From the NCBI RefSeq assembly GCF_000247815.1, contig NC_021681.1, forward strand, positions 4,974,451 to 5,038,450: DNA of 64,000 nt, written 5' to 3'. This DNA is from Ficedula albicollis. Lineage: Eukaryota; Chordata; Aves; Passeriformes; Muscicapidae. Positions 1 to 13,299 of the stretch are shown piece by piece (within the stretch, counting starts at the first letter, position 1; every line of letters begins with the position of its first letter). A model generated the notes under the pieces. It saw only the letters and a list, made by a program, of their open reading frames with translations. It was not told where the DNA came from and searched no databases. The position numbers were made by a program, and so were the translations under genes.

Positions 1-1190
1 TATTCGTCAGAGGGAGAAGAGAAGGAAAGCAAGCACCTAAACCTGCTCCTGCTTGATCTTTTGTTGGCTTTTCAGCAAATGATCCTTCAAAACTTGTCTC
101 TAGTGGTTTTGTTATGTCTCTGCTCAAACAACAGGCCTTTCATTGTAGTTCAGCACGTGACTCCAAACACAGCACCCATCCTCAGAGAGCTCAGTCTTGT
201 CCATGACTTCTCCTTTTCCCTTGGGAAGCCAACAGAGCATCAGTTATAAACGGATGTGGTTGTGTTTTACAGGTCACTTATGCAAGTGTTTCCCTGTGCT
301 CTGGCAGTTGGAGCTGGTTTATGGTTTACCACGGTTTTTGAGAGCCCACACACAATACAGGAATGGAGATAATTAATTGTAGGAGTCACTGTATCCCATC
401 CCTCTTTTACAAAAGCACAATTGGAGCATTTGCCCAGGAAGTGGAAAATATTTTTGTGACCTTCTTTCTGTGAAAGTATGAAAATGCCCATTTTCACTGG
501 GATAAATGAGAAGCAGAAAGAAGTACTGAGCAAATCTCACACCCTTTCCAGAAGAGGTTGTGGAGCCCCTGGATCCATCAAAACTGGAAGCAGGAAAGAG
601 CAGGACTCTCCCACTCCTCTCAGTGCTTAGATTGCTACGGGCAGCAGCAAGCCTGAATTTCTTCAGTTTGCAGAGATCTAACTCTTGTCTCCCATTTTCT
701 GTGCAAGTGGCATTACAATTCTTGGAATGTCACTAGCACCAGCCAACAAAGGGGCTGGGAAGCAGCAAACCCTGCTACCTTTCTCTCTTCCCAGCACTGG
801 GAAATGCTGTTACACGCTGAGCACACTTGGATGCTTTTATTGAAGGCAAATATATTTTACTTCTGAAAAAACCAGATTCCTCTGGCTGATATATTCTCAT
901 ATGGATAAAAATAGATGGATTTTAATCATGCTTACATTGCAGATCCCACAAGCCAACTATTTTACTAGATTCAGAGTCCTTTTCTTTAGGCTTGGAACGG
1001 GCTCAACACCAATAAACCAAAAGACTTAGCAGGATGTTTTTGCCTCATTAAAATGCTTTGTGCCTTTGGCTCTATTCTGTTCTTTCAGAGCTGGTGTGTT
1101 TTCATAGATCCTCATCTTGAAATTGTGGGAAGAGTTAGGAAAAAGGCTTTGGAAAGGCAACCTGTCCTCCTCCCATCCAGCCATTCCTGG

Positions 1191-1270
1191 GTGATTTCAG
1201 AATCCTGGCCAGACCATTGGTTCTCCAGCCGGGTGATTTCAGAATCCTGGCCAGACCATTTGTTCTCCAG
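1191..1270. repeat. 42-bp tandem duplication
   Basis: A segment starting GTGATTTCAGAATCC recurs after 42 bp (first copy from 1191, second from 1233) with very few differences. A more diverged third copy lies near 1405-1445, preceded by the same CCTCCTCCCAT-type lead-in. This is a small local minisatellite with no coding sense. Confidence 0.75.
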
Positions 1271-1499
1271 CAGCTTCCACCACATGTAGCCCTGTATACC
1301 CAAAATTCAATGAAAACTTCTTTCAAAAAATAAAAAAAAAAGTTCAAAACATTTTTAAATGCTTCTCATAAAACCTATGCTATTCCCATGTTGATTTCCT
1401 ATCCTCCTCCCATGCAGCCATTCCCGAGTTATTTCAGAATCCTGAAATCACCTCACTGCACCTTCCAGAGCTAAAGGGGCTCTGGGAGAGCAGTAGAGG

Positions 1500-1790
1500 A
1501 ACCTGGCACAAGGGGCTGGAGTGGTAAGGCGAGAGGGAATGGTTTGCCATTGCCAAAGGGCAGTGTTAGATGGGATCTTAGGAAGAAATTCTTCCCTGTG
1601 AGGGTGGAGAGGCCCTGGCACAGGTTGCCCAGAGAAGCTGTGGCTGCTCCATCCTTGGAAATGTTCCAGGCCAGGTTGGACGGGGCTTGGAGCAACCTGG
1701 GATAGTGGAAGGTGTCCCTGCCCATGGCAGGGGGTGAAGATAGATGAACTTTAAGGTCCCTTCCCACCCAAACCTGATTCTCTGATTTCA
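1500..1790 (+). mobile_element. CR1 LINE 3' fragment
   Basis: The text follows the familiar avian CR1 3' end: a TGCCCAGAGAAGCTGTGGCT-type block, then a GGAAGGTGTCCCTGCCCATG-type block, then a 'ggtcccttccaaccc'-type end near 1765. It is a 5'-truncated, dead fragment with no intact reverse transcriptase. Confidence 0.85.
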
Positions 1791-4577
1791 TCCCTTGGGA
1801 AATTGTTCTTGTTCACGTCCAGCTCCAGACCAGCTGTTGCATGTGGTCAGACAGCTCTGGCAGTCCTGGCATGGAGCAGAAACCATGGCACCATCACTCC
1901 TTATCGTGTAATTAACAGTGGGAATCCCACAAGAGAATAAACACTGCTGCAGATCCAGATTCCTCCAGGAGATATGGGAGCCAAAGGTGCCAGATCATTG
2001 CAGGGTTTTAAATCCAGCTGGATTCTGGCATGCCTGCGGCTCCCCTGCAAACTCCAATTGGTACCACAAGGACACACGAGCCAGACTTGCATCACTCTGG
2101 CCAGAGTGGGAACTCCAGGCTCCTGATGCTGTGCACTGCCTCTGCACGAGAAAGGGATGCTTTTCCAGAGTGCCACAGACATGAAGCACAGGGAGCAATC
2201 CATGTGCCAAAACCTGCTCACAAAAAACTTCCCACAGAGTGACTTTAGCTACCCAGTGCACCCATAGCAACAAATCCCTCCAGGATCAGAGGAGCCAGGC
2301 TCCCTTCCTGCCTGCAGGTGTGCATCTCACTCTTGCTCAGGCTCGGCTTGCTGCTCAGCTCAGCTCCATTCCCACGCTGCAGCCAGTCCTTGCTGAGCCT
2401 CTCCAAGGATTTGATCCTATAGCTTAGGAGTTTACATCCCACACTGCTGTTTGCCAGCCCTGCACTGGGTCCTCTCTCAGGATCCATCCTGCCAGCAGCT
2501 CATCCGGAGCCAGCAGGGATGTTTTGCTTCCAGCCCCTCTCAAGCGCTCCTGGAGCCGGGGACCAGCTTTTAACAAGGTTCCCGAGCAGCTCACGGTGCT
2601 GCAGAGCCCCAGCTGGTGCCAGGAGTCATGGTTTAAATAACACACAGTAAATATTGGAACAGCCTGAGCTGCGGAGAACTCCTCAGACACCAGTTTCTAA
2701 GGATGATCTAATACATTTTTTGGACTCACTCATCTTTCTCATTACTCTCCTGCATTTTTCCCCCTCCTATTTTTCCTCCCTCCCATTGAAATGTTTTGGT
2801 TTTCTTCTTTTATTTTTTTTCGCTGCCTGAGCCTCTGAAATATGCAGCCATGGCAACAGGCTGGAGGAGCGAATTCCCCTGGTCCGCCTGCATGTCCTTG
2901 GGGTCTGGTGGGGAGCGAGGGGGTGAATTCCAGCCATTCCCTCTCGCCGGGAGCAGTGTTTAGTAAACACACGACAGCACACATGTCCTAACCCCCGCCC
3001 GGCTCTGCCAGCTCGGCAAAGGCTGTGCTGCGGGCTGAGCACAATGAGGGGCTCTCCCCTCATCCCCCCGGAGCAGCACCCTCCCCCTGTCACCTTCTGG
3101 GCTGGCATTCTTTGGGAGCAGCATCGGGGAGGAATGCAAGCCCCTGGCGTCGGGACAGGAGCTGACATTCCCGGCGCTGGGCTGAAGAATGTGGACATAG
3201 TGTCCGCTCCAAACTCCAGCACTGGAGTTCATTCACCCTGGAGGAGGGGGACGCTGGGATCTGAGCAGGACTCAGCCCTCAGGCTGCCAGAATCCAGGAG
3301 TGATGGGCTCCCCTGTCACCTCCAAGGATCCGTGTCACGCCCTGGCATCTGGGGACTCTTCGTCCTTGTTTTGGTGGCTCCATGGCCTCTGCCCCTCAAT
3401 CTGCAGCTGCGTCAGCTTTTTTCTTGGAAAAGCTGGGAGAACATGAGGATGCTGCTGGCTGGGGAGTCGGGTTCAAGGCAGCAGGCAGCTCTGACTTTAG
3501 AGAAGTCAAACCCATCCCTGGTGAGGCACTGGAAGGGAAGGAGACCAGAAATCAGGGACCAGGACCCCAGTTTGGTGGGTGTTACTTAAAAACCAGAAAA
3601 GGCAGTGCAGGCTGAAGGTATTAAGCAAAGCCAACTTGTTTTAGTGCCTGTAACACGGCAGGAGCCAGGACTGAGTGTGAATTCAAGCCCCAGGCCCATA
3701 GCTGGCTTTCAGCTCATCTTTCCAGGGCAAACACGGCTGCTCTAATTCCCCCTGCCCCTCCGACACGCCCGGCGAGGGCTATTTATACACTTTACAATGT
3801 TACACAGCTTGGATTACTGCAGGGCATCCAGTCTGTTTGGAGCAGGGTCCCATGAACCAGGGGAGTTTTGCATTGATGCAGTTCTCACCAGTTCCTAGTT
3901 TGAAGCTGGATGCAGGGGGTTACTCGCCATTTACTCCTGCTGGATTGTGTGGGGCTTTGTGGATTAAAATAGCAAAACTTCAGCACTAACAGCGATACAG
4001 CACGGTCCAGGCAGAAAGATCCCCACTGACTGACCACCCTGTTACATCAGCATTTCAACACACCAGGAAATGCTGCTCATTCCACAGGTTTTGGAGGGTG
4101 GTAAAGCCCTGAGATCGCAGCGAAGCTGAGAAAGCTGGGGGGTTTTGAAAGAATCTGTGGAATTTTTGCATGGAACCTGAGTACAAGGGGAGAGTTTTCC
4201 CCAGCCCGTGGGTAACTGTTCGAGAACAGGGTGAAATAAAAGAAGGTATCACACAATCTGCTCGTGGGGAGGGGGTGAGTGCAGCAGCATTCCCAACCTG
4301 CTGTGCCCGGAACGGGGTGAGTGCAGCAACCTCACAGTGCAGGACCACAGGCTGACCCGGCAGCATTCCCATACCTCCCTACCTGCCCAGCCTCTGGAAA
4401 GGCTCCAGCTGTTGCACAACAGCAAAGCAGCAGCAGTTTGTTGCAGAACCTGCAGGAAGAGGCAGCGCTTGCCTCGGCGCGTTGGAGCCAGCCAGCGCTT
4501 TCTAGTCATGCTCTGAAAGTCAAGTTTGGGGAGCACTCGGGGTTACTGGGCAAATTCTTGTCTGCAGGAGGGAGGAT

Positions 4578-4905
4578 TGAATCCCAGAGGGGTTTGGGTT
4601 GGAGAGGATCTTAAAGAGCATCTCATTCCACCCCCTGCCCTGGGCAGGGACACCTTTCACTATCCCAGGTTGCTCCAAGCCCTGTCCAACCTCGTCTGGA
4701 ACACTTCCAGGAATGGAGCAGCCACAGCTTCTCTGGGGAACCTGTGCCAGGGCCTCTCCACCCTCATAGGGAAGAATTTTTTCCCAATATCCCACCTAAC
4801 ACTGCCCTCTTGTCCAAAGTCCCTTTTCAGCCCTCTTGGAGCCCCTTTAGAAGGATGCAGTTGGGTAACCCCAAAGCTCTCTCTCTTCCAGGCTGTTTTA
4901 TGGTG
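4578..4905 (-). mobile_element. CR1 LINE 3' fragment, minus orientation
   Basis: Here the reverse complement of the CR1 3' end appears: TTTGGGTTGGAGAGGATCTT, then the 'ccctgccctgggcagggacacc' block, then the 'gcagccacagcttctctggg' block. It extends leftward in element coordinates further than most copies in this window. Confidence 0.85.
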
Positions 4906-7715
4906 GTAGAGGTCACCTTAGAATTCTCCTGCTTTGTCATTCCAGGGTTTTGTTCTCTGGGCTGTGAGTGAGATATGACAAGTAGGAGACATGCACAGCC
5001 ATGCCTGCAGCACATAACTCTGTGTGTGTGAAGGCATCCAGAAGGATCCACAGCACTACGGGAGCCTGTCTGCTCAGGATTCCATCCCTCACCCCAAGGA
5101 TCCCTGGTGCTGAAGCCAAGGAGAGGTTGTGGAGCTGGAAATGTTCCAGCTTTGGGGCTGTTTTCAGTGCTCTCCCACCTGGCAGGGCACCAGCCTCCAA
5201 GGGGCATGGGAGTGGAGATGGACCATGGACTGGAGATGGTCTTTGGACCACGGGAGTGGGGATGGTGTTTGGTGGAGCATGAAGAGCATGTGGTTTGGAA
5301 GGGCTGGGACTGGTTGTCCTGCCTGGGAGCAGGCAGAGGCGAGGGGGGGTGATGTGATGGGGTGGCTGTCATGACTGTCTTGCTTCACCACAGAATGACA
5401 CTTTCTCCAAGCTCTCTCCAAGCCTCCCAAGCCAGCCCATGGTGCAGCAGTCTCCAGGGAGATGTCCATTCCCATTCGCTCTCGTTCCCCTGACCACAAA
5501 GCCATGAGCTGCAGCTGTGGCACACATCCCTCTTTTCCATGGGTTTTCTCCTCCCTTACAGCTGTTTTGGACCTTGCAAAGGCAGAGTGGATTTTCCTGC
5601 ACTGCCTGCCCAGCTTCCCTCACACTCTCCTGGATGCGGCTCCGTGGCAGGGCAGGGAATCACTGCCAGCAAATGCCTGGCATAGAAGAGGAGGACAGCA
5701 GGGATTACACCCTGCAAGCAGCCGTAAACAACAGAGCAGAGTGCAAAAAAATTCCTGGGATTTGCAATCCAGTCTTCCTGATTCGCCAGTGTGGGGTGCT
5801 GGGTGATGCTGAGCATTCCTCCCCACTGATCCATGGGCATTCCCAAACCACCATGGCTTCAGGCACTGCTCAGCCCTGCAGCCAGCTGGACGTGGAGAAG
5901 GAAAGCAAGGCTGCTGATTAAACAGACACAAAGCTGAGGGAGATTGGGCAGAAAAAAAGAATGGAAGAGGAAGGAGCAAGGACCAAAATATTGGGGCTTT
6001 TGGGCAGACAAGCTGTGTTTGGGCTACGTGGAGCCTCTGGGTGCTGGGGACACATTTAACTCTGCAGGGACACAACCCAAAATAGCTGCCAAGGGGTAAC
6101 CGTGTCTCCATGGGGGGGGCTCTATTCCTGGATGGAGCCATTCCTGGTCTGGGCTTGGGGCAGCAGCTCAGGAATAGCTGGTGAGCCCTGCTGTGCTTAG
6201 AAACAACCACGAGCATCTTCCCTGCTTGTATGCATCCAGCATTCCTCAGGGAGGGCCAGGGAGAGGGACCAGCCTGCCAGGTTTCCATCTGATTTCATTT
6301 TCTTAGAATTTCCTCTGATGGTTTTTTTTTTTTTCTTTGGGGCAGCTGGAAAAAATAATATTTTGGTTGCCTTGGAAACACGCTCCTAAACTTTTGGTGG
6401 ATCCAAGACATGCCTGGAGTTCCAGGATGGCCAGTCAGAGTGGTGGGGGCTTGCCCTCCCTTCCCAAAAGTGGCAGGAGCTGCTCTCCAGTGGCTCTGGA
6501 CACACGTGGCCCTGACCCACCCTCTGTCCCGACCCCTGTTTACTCGGCAAATACAACATTGCTTACAAATTCCTGGGACATGCCATGGGATCTCTAGGCT
6601 GGGTAGTGTTACTTCATGCTGGACCCTATGCAAGAGGGAAAAAAAATAACAGGATAGCACTTTAAGGCTGTAAAAATGCGGGTGGGAATATTTTCCAGCC
6701 TGTGTCATTTTCCATCGAGGCCAAAATTCACATTCTGCCTTTCTCTGTTTGTGTTTTTCTCCCTGAAACTTGGATATTTTTTATTTTTTTTTTTATTCTC
6801 CAGCTTTCTAGAATGAAAAATTGGGAAATTTAAGGAAAGTGATTCTCCCCCCTACCATGTTTCAAGGAAACTTTGTACGTATACAATTTCCAGTGTCAGG
6901 AGTTAAAACTTTCCTTTGGCCTGAAGCCAAGTGTTTTCCCAAAAATTCAGTATTTCTGTGATTTTCTGGGAAAGTGGCATATGGGCCCCTTCTCTTTCAT
7001 TAACCAACACACGTTCTTCAATTCTTGTTTATTCAGAAGAATTTCAGCTCCAAAGTGGGGAGGAGAGGAAAGGAAAATCACAATGAAATATTTCCCCTGC
7101 AGTGGGCATAGTGGCCAAACATCCAATTTTTCCTGGAAGGAAGAAGACAAGTTTTTTTCATTAAAAAGAAAAAAGAAAAAAAAAAGAAAAAAAGAGGAAA
7201 AAAATTAAAAAACAAGGCAGTACTCCTGTATGGGAAAAGACTTGAAACTGGAATTTTCCTTGAAATGGCCTGAGCAGTTACTAGTGTGCAATGGCTCTGT
7301 GCTGGGAGAGAGAGACCTGGGAAATGAGGCTGGGTGGGTTTTAAAGGCTTTCCCTGCCTGCAGCGATGGCTCCAGCCATCTCCTTCTCCTGCAACTGGAT
7401 GTTGTTTCCCCCTCCAGCCAAGGAACTGCCCTTTCCAAGCCCCTTTGCTTCCAAATGAGTTTCTGATGGGCACAATTTTTGTCCCTCCAGTAAATCAATC
7501 CCTGGTTCCCTCCAGATATTATTTCAGAGCATGTTGCAGCACCCTGTGGTGGGATGTGGCCCATCACCCCAGTGACTTGCCCTTTGCTCCATGCTGGATC
7601 CAGCCCTGTGTGCCAGGACCTGCCACAAACCTCTCAAATTTTCCTCCTGCTGCCAAACTCAGCAAGCAACCAAAAAAATCCCCCATCAGATCTTGCAGGA
7701 TGGTCCTCTCCTCTC

Positions 7716-8369
7716 TCCTCTCCTCTCCTCTCCTCTCCTCTCCTCTCCTCTCCTCTCCTCTCCTCTCCTCTCCTCTCCTCTCCTCTCCTCTCCTCTCCTC
7801 TCCTCTCCTCTCCTCTCCTCTCCTCTCCTCTCCTCTCCTCTCCTCTCCTCTCCTCTCCTCTCCTCTCCTCTCCTCTCCTCTCCTCTCCTCTCCTCTCCTC
7901 TCCTCTCCTCTCCTCTCCTCTCCTCTCCTCTCCTCTCCTCTCCTCTCCTCTCCTCTCCTCTCCTCTCCTCTCCTCTCCTCTCCTCTCCTCTCCTCTCCTC
8001 TCCTCTCCTCTCCTCTCCTCTCCTCTCCTCTCCTCTCCTCTCCTCTCCTCTCCTCTCCTCTCCTCTCCTCTCCTCTCCTCTCCTCTCCTCTCCTCTCCTC
8101 TCCTCTCCTCTCCTCTCCTCTCCTCTCCTCTCCTCTCCTCTCCTCTCCTCTCCTCTCCTCTCCTCTCCTCTCCTCTCCTCTCCTCTCCTCTCCTCTCCTC
8201 TCCTCTCCTCTCCTCTCCTCTCCTCTCCTCTCCTCTCCTCTCCTCTCCTCTCCTCTCCTCTCCTCTCCTCTCCTCTCCTCTCCTCTCCTCTCCTCTCCTC
8301 TCCTCTCCTCTCCTCTCCTCTCCTCTCCTCTCCTCTCCTCTCCTCTCCTCTCCTCTCCTCTCCTCTCCT
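7716..8369. repeat. (TCCTC)n pentanucleotide array
   Basis: About 130 uninterrupted copies of TCCTC fill 654 bp. The plus strand is all pyrimidine and the minus strand all purine. It is open in every frame on both strands (LLSSP or RRGEE peptides), which follows from the repeat and is not evidence for a protein. Confidence 0.97.
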
Positions 8370-8629
8370 TCCCTTCTTTCCGAGGGAGGATGAGGAGGCA
8401 GGAAAGGGAAGGAAGGAGTCTCAGACCTGTCAGGGGAGCTGTGAAGGAACCAGGGAATTCCTGCTGCCTGCAGGGGCTGCATGGTCAGGCTGTTCTCCTG
8501 TCCCTCAATTCCCAGCTGCCCCCATCATTCCTGGACACTCCTTCCAGCTCTTGGGGATGCAGAGTGAGGACCACAGGCAGCATTCCATGTTCCTGCCCCA
8601 GATATCCGTGTGAGCTGCAGCCACTGGAG

Positions 8630-9005
8630 CCCCCCCAGTGCCTCCAGCATCCCCAGCACCTCAATGATCCCCAGAACCACAAGGATTCCCAGCATCTTTG
8701 AGCATCCCAAACCTCTTCATGCACCTCCAGCATCCCAGGTGCCTCCAGCATCCCCAGCACCTCCAGCATCCCCAGCACCTCCAGCATCTGCAGCTCCTCC
8801 AGCATCCCCAGCACCTGCAGCATCCCCAGCACCTCCAGCATCCCCAGCACCTCTAGCATCTCCAGGACCTCCAGCATCTCCAGGACCTCCAGCATCCCAG
8901 GCACTTCCAGAATCCCCAGGACTTCCAGAATTCCCAGCACCTCTAGAATCCCCAGCTCCTCCAGCATCCCCAGCCTCCTCTGGCATCCCTAACACCTCCT
9001 GAAGC
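8630..9005. repeat. Degenerate 9- to 18-bp minisatellite (CCAGCATCCCCAGCACCT type)
   Basis: Variants of a short unit mixing CCAGCATCC and CCAGCACCT recur for about 375 bp, starting about 260 bp after the TCCTC array. The apparent Pro/Ala/Ser-rich reading frame is a consequence of the repeat. Confidence 0.85.
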
Positions 9006-9705
9006 ATCCCTAGCTCCTCATCCAAGGGAGATGAGCAAGATGCCCAGGGCGGGTCCTGCCCACCAGTGCTGCTCCACCGCCGGGCTCAGCCCCGAATTCC
9101 GGCCACGGGGAGCAGCGGGAGCGGCAGGCGGAGCACGGCAGGGGAGCGGGTGCGAGCACAGACAGCCAGGGAGCTCATCCGCCTGGTTTTTCAAGGTCAC
9201 AGAGGTGGTGGGAAGGAAAGAAAAGAGAGCGAGGAAAAAAAAGAAAAAGTTGACTCAGAAACCGCAGGGAATTTTTTGCCTTTTTAGAATACTGAGAAGA
9301 GAAAAAATAGCCACAGTTATTCAAAGCATCCAGGATAATAACAGGCTGTTTACTGTTTGCATGCAAAGATGGCAGGCAGGCAGCACAGCGCAGGGAAGAG
9401 GAATGAGGAATTCGCCGCGCTCGCACCGCGGGTCCGACCGCTTCTGCTGAGCCCAGCAGAGCCCGGGTGGTGATCCCGGCTGTGAGAGCAGGAGCTGGGC
9501 AGCCCCGCATGGCACCTGGACAGTCCCCACCCCTCCCCAAGGGACCTGCAGGAAGGGGTTCGGGTGGCCCTGGCGCTGGGGAGGACGGGGAGGGAGCTCC
9601 CAACCTGGAACTTGCTCCAAGGCTGAGTGGATGGAGCATCCCGGAGGGTGTCATGGCCAACTCCCAAATAACATCCTGCCATCCCATCCCATCTCTGATG
9701 CTCAG

Positions 9706-9835
9706 CGGGCATCTCCAGCCACCCCTCGCAGGGGCGTGGGAAGCCAGGGGGACAGGGATGCAAGGATTGAGGACACAGGGATACAGGGATCGAAGACAGA
9801 GGGGTGCAGGGTCACGGGAATGCAAAACTCAAGAC
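9706..9835. repeat. GATGCAGGGAT-type minisatellite, copy 1
   Basis: A degenerate short tandem repeat (variants of CACAGGGATGCAGGGATCAAG) is preceded by a GGCATCTCCAGC-CACCCCTC lead-in. The same lead-in plus repeat recurs near 11190, about 1.5 kb away. Confidence 0.6.
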
Positions 9836-10226
9836 ATGCTGGTGTTCTGAAGGGAGGGGACACCTTGGGGTGGCTCGTTCTGCAATGGAATGCAAACCCC
9901 GATGAAAGGAATTTGGGAAGGAAGCTTTGACCCCTTGGCAGAAGAAAGCCCGGGGGGCACCCCATAACGAGCTCTGGACACAGAGAGGAGCCTGGAGCCT
10001 TGGGGAACCTCCGGGAAAGGGGTGGGATGCGAGAGGGAGGGAGGGGGAAGGGAAGGGCTCGGCAGGACCAGCGGGGAGAGCTTCATTCCTGCCCGTCCGA
10101 CGAGCAAGCCGGGACTTGAGGCGAGAGAAAGCGCCCGGATTGCCTGACTGGTTTGCTGGGAAGGGCTGCAGGGCTGGCCCGCAGCCTCGCCAGACCTCCC
10201 CCACCAGCATCGGCATTATTTGGAAA

Positions 10227-10581
<355 letters not shown>

Positions 10582-11189
10582 TGAAATTCCCTTTCAACCA
10601 AATTCCCTTTCTCCCAAGTTCCCGTGAGGATTTTTTGGGTTTTTTTAAACAGTTTTCCATATGAAGGAGAGTGTGATGAGCTTGTCTTTCCCCATTCAGC
10701 TCCAGCATTCAGCAAGTAGAAAAGGAGTGGGGATGCATGAGGAGATGAGGAGGGCTCACAGGGCATGTACCAAAATCCATGGGTGCTCCAAGGACCATTC
10801 CAACATTCTCCAAAGAGAAATGGGGAAAAGCAGGAGCCAAGGCTGCAGAGAGGCTGCTGTGCTGTGGCACAGAGAGAATGAGGTGCTCCTGGCTGGGAAT
10901 GGGGCTTGGTGAACAGCCAGGGAACCCCAAGGAGATCCTTGGCCTTGTCCCAGCCCACTGTGACCACAGAGGGACCAGAACTCCCCAGACACCCTGGAGC
11001 AGCAGAGCCATCTCCCTGTCACCTGCAAGAGCTGCTGCCCCAGGATAGGCACCCACCCAAAGCCACCAAGGTGACACTGGTGGCACTTGGAGCAGAGCCT
11101 GCTGGCCCTTTCCCATGTCTCCAGGGATTGTGGATGTGCAGCCCACGGGAGGAGTCACATCCAGGTGCCAGCACAGCCAGCAGCTCTGC

Positions 11190-11378
11190 AGGCATCTCCA
11201 GCACCCCTCCCAGGGCATGGGATCCCAGTGTCCTAGGGATGTGAGGATTGAGGGTACAGGGATGCAGGGATACAGGGATGTGGAGACTAAGGCCACAGAA
11301 ACAGGACACAGGGATGCAGGGACTCAAGGATGTCAGGATCAAGGATGCAGAGATCACAGGCACAGGGATAGGAGGAAG
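11190..11378. repeat. GATGCAGGGAT-type minisatellite, copy 2
   Basis: The same lead-in and degenerate unit occur as at 9706-9835. The shared non-repeat lead-in suggests that the two are descendants of one duplicated segment and did not arise as independent microsatellites. Confidence 0.6.
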
Positions 11379-12209
11379 AAATTTGTCTCCCATGTGGTAT
11401 TTCAGCCATGAGAGGGACATGGGATAAAGGACAGTGGGTCCAGGCAGTGCTGATGGTGAAATCTAGGGAGACAGTGTGGGAAGGGCAGACGGAAATGCCA
11501 CGAGGACAGAGCAGGTGATAACACACCCCCAGAGCCATGGGGGTGCAGCTTCTTGACCTCCCGTGGCCAAGGTGTGCAGCTCCTTTGGGATGGTGCTCTG
11601 GCTGAACAGCATCCCTACATGGCTCCTTGAAAAGTGTGGATTTAGGAATCCTCTCCCTACAGCCCAATTCCTGTATCCACAGGTGGGTTTTGTACTTTTT
11701 TCTGACTGCCAGAAAAGACTGAGAGCCCTGGGGGTGGTGGTGGGCAAAGCTCTCAACAGGAGCCCATTCCCTGAATCCCAGAAAGCTCCCTGCAAGCAGC
11801 CAGACCTGCAGGCAGGCCACTCTGCATCCGGGCTGGGGTAAATACAGCGTGGGGTGTGAGAGCTGCGGCATGCCAGGAATGCTGCCGGCCTTCCCGCCGG
11901 GGCGGAGCGGCAGGAGCCGGGGGAAGCAGGGCAGGTACAGCCCTGGCTGGAGGCTGCCAGCATCACCCAGACATATTCCCAGCCCCAGCAGCTCCCTGTG
12001 AGCTTCCACCCTGCTCTTCACATCCCTGGCCCCGTTTCAGGGTCCTCTTCAGGATTCTGCATGGGCAGAGCAGATTTCCCTGTGTGTAACATCCAGGAGA
12101 AGCCGTAGGTGCAAGGAGGATCCCAGCTCCAAGCTTCTCATTGCTCCAAATCTCCCTAAGCTGCTCCTCAGGGATAGAGACATGTCCCACAGACACAGAA
12201 ATACCCACA

Positions 12210-12222
12210 TTTTTTTTTTTTT

Positions 12223-12254
<32 letters not shown>

Positions 12255-12275
12255 TTTTTTTTTTTTTTTTTTTTT
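12210..12275. repeat. T23-G20-T23 homopolymer block
   Basis: Twenty-three T, twenty G and twenty-three T follow each other without interruption. The identical lengths of the two T tracts suggest one original T tract present twice around an inserted G run, as at the other G runs in this window. Confidence 0.9.
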
Positions 12276-12374
12276 AGCATTACTTCTTCCAGATTCCTGA
12301 GTGAGAAGGTTGGGGCTCAGCTGGAATTCACCACCAAGACCAGTGATCCTCCATGGAGCCCTAAGGTGTCCTGC

Positions 12375-12545
12375 CCAGGGAAGGGATGGAATCACCATCC
12401 TTGGAAGTGCTGAAAACCATGCAGATGTGGTACCTGGGGACATGGTTTAGTGGTGGCTTTGGCAGTACTGGGTTAACAGTCAGACTTGATGATCTTAAAG
12501 TTCTTTTCCAACCTAAATGATTCCATGATTCTGTGATTCCATGGA
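12375..12545 (+). mobile_element. CR1 LINE 3' fragment
   Basis: The fragment ends with the classic CR1 signature: GATGATCTTAAAG, then a TTCCAACCTAAATGATTC block, then degenerate ATTCTATG-type octamers (ATTCCATG, ATTCTGTG, ATTCCATG). The terminal octamers show that this is the true 3' end of the element. Confidence 0.92.
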
Positions 12546-12954
12546 AGAGCTGGCAGCAAAACTGGTTTCTGATGCCATTGCTCCACATAATCCATTGCAG
12601 AGCACAAGAGCTCCTGGTCCCCAGGGGCAGTGGGATAACAAAGATGAGCTCCCAGTTAATGCCAAGGGGTGGCACAAAGGGAAAGCCTTGGCCTGGCTGG
12701 AGATGGCAGAGTCCTCAGGGATGTTCCCTGGGGAGCATTAACACCACAGTTATCTGAAAATAAAAATCCAACCCTTGGAAAACTTCTGGTCTTCCGGAAG
12801 ATGAAGGAGCCAGGCAGAGTGGGAAGGGCTGGGAGATGGCTGACAAAGCCAAGGAGAGCTTGGGGACCAGGTCCATCCATGCTGGAAGATACCAGGGAGT
12901 CCCTGTGGCAGGAGAGGAAGGGGTTTTGTGAGGAAGAGGAGGAGGATCCCGTCA

Positions 12955-13045
12955 GGATGCAGTTATGGGATGCAGAGATCAAGGACAGCAGGGGGCAAGG
13001 ACTGAGGACACAGAGATGCAGGGTCACGAGGATGCAGGAATGCCA
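12955..13045. repeat. GATGCAGGGAT-type minisatellite, copy 3
   Basis: This is a third cluster of the same degenerate unit (GATGCAGAGATCAAGGACA, GATGCAGGGTCACGAGGAT). It lacks the shared lead-in of the other two. Confidence 0.5.
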
Positions 13046-13299
13046 GAGCAGGAAGGAAACTACATCAACACTTTCAGGCAACCACTTTTCCCCCATGAAG
13101 GAGAGGGGAATGGTATCCCAATGGGATTTTGGGGAATGCAGAAATGCTGTTGAGCATTTTTCCCCTCTCCCGTGCAGCTGCACCCCAAATCTCTGCCCTG
13201 GAGAGCTGGGAAAAACATGTGAACCAGGGGGTCAGCACTCCCAGACCCTCTTCCCCTGGTGGCATCTCTCCACCTTACATGGAAAAAAAGAGAGTCCAT

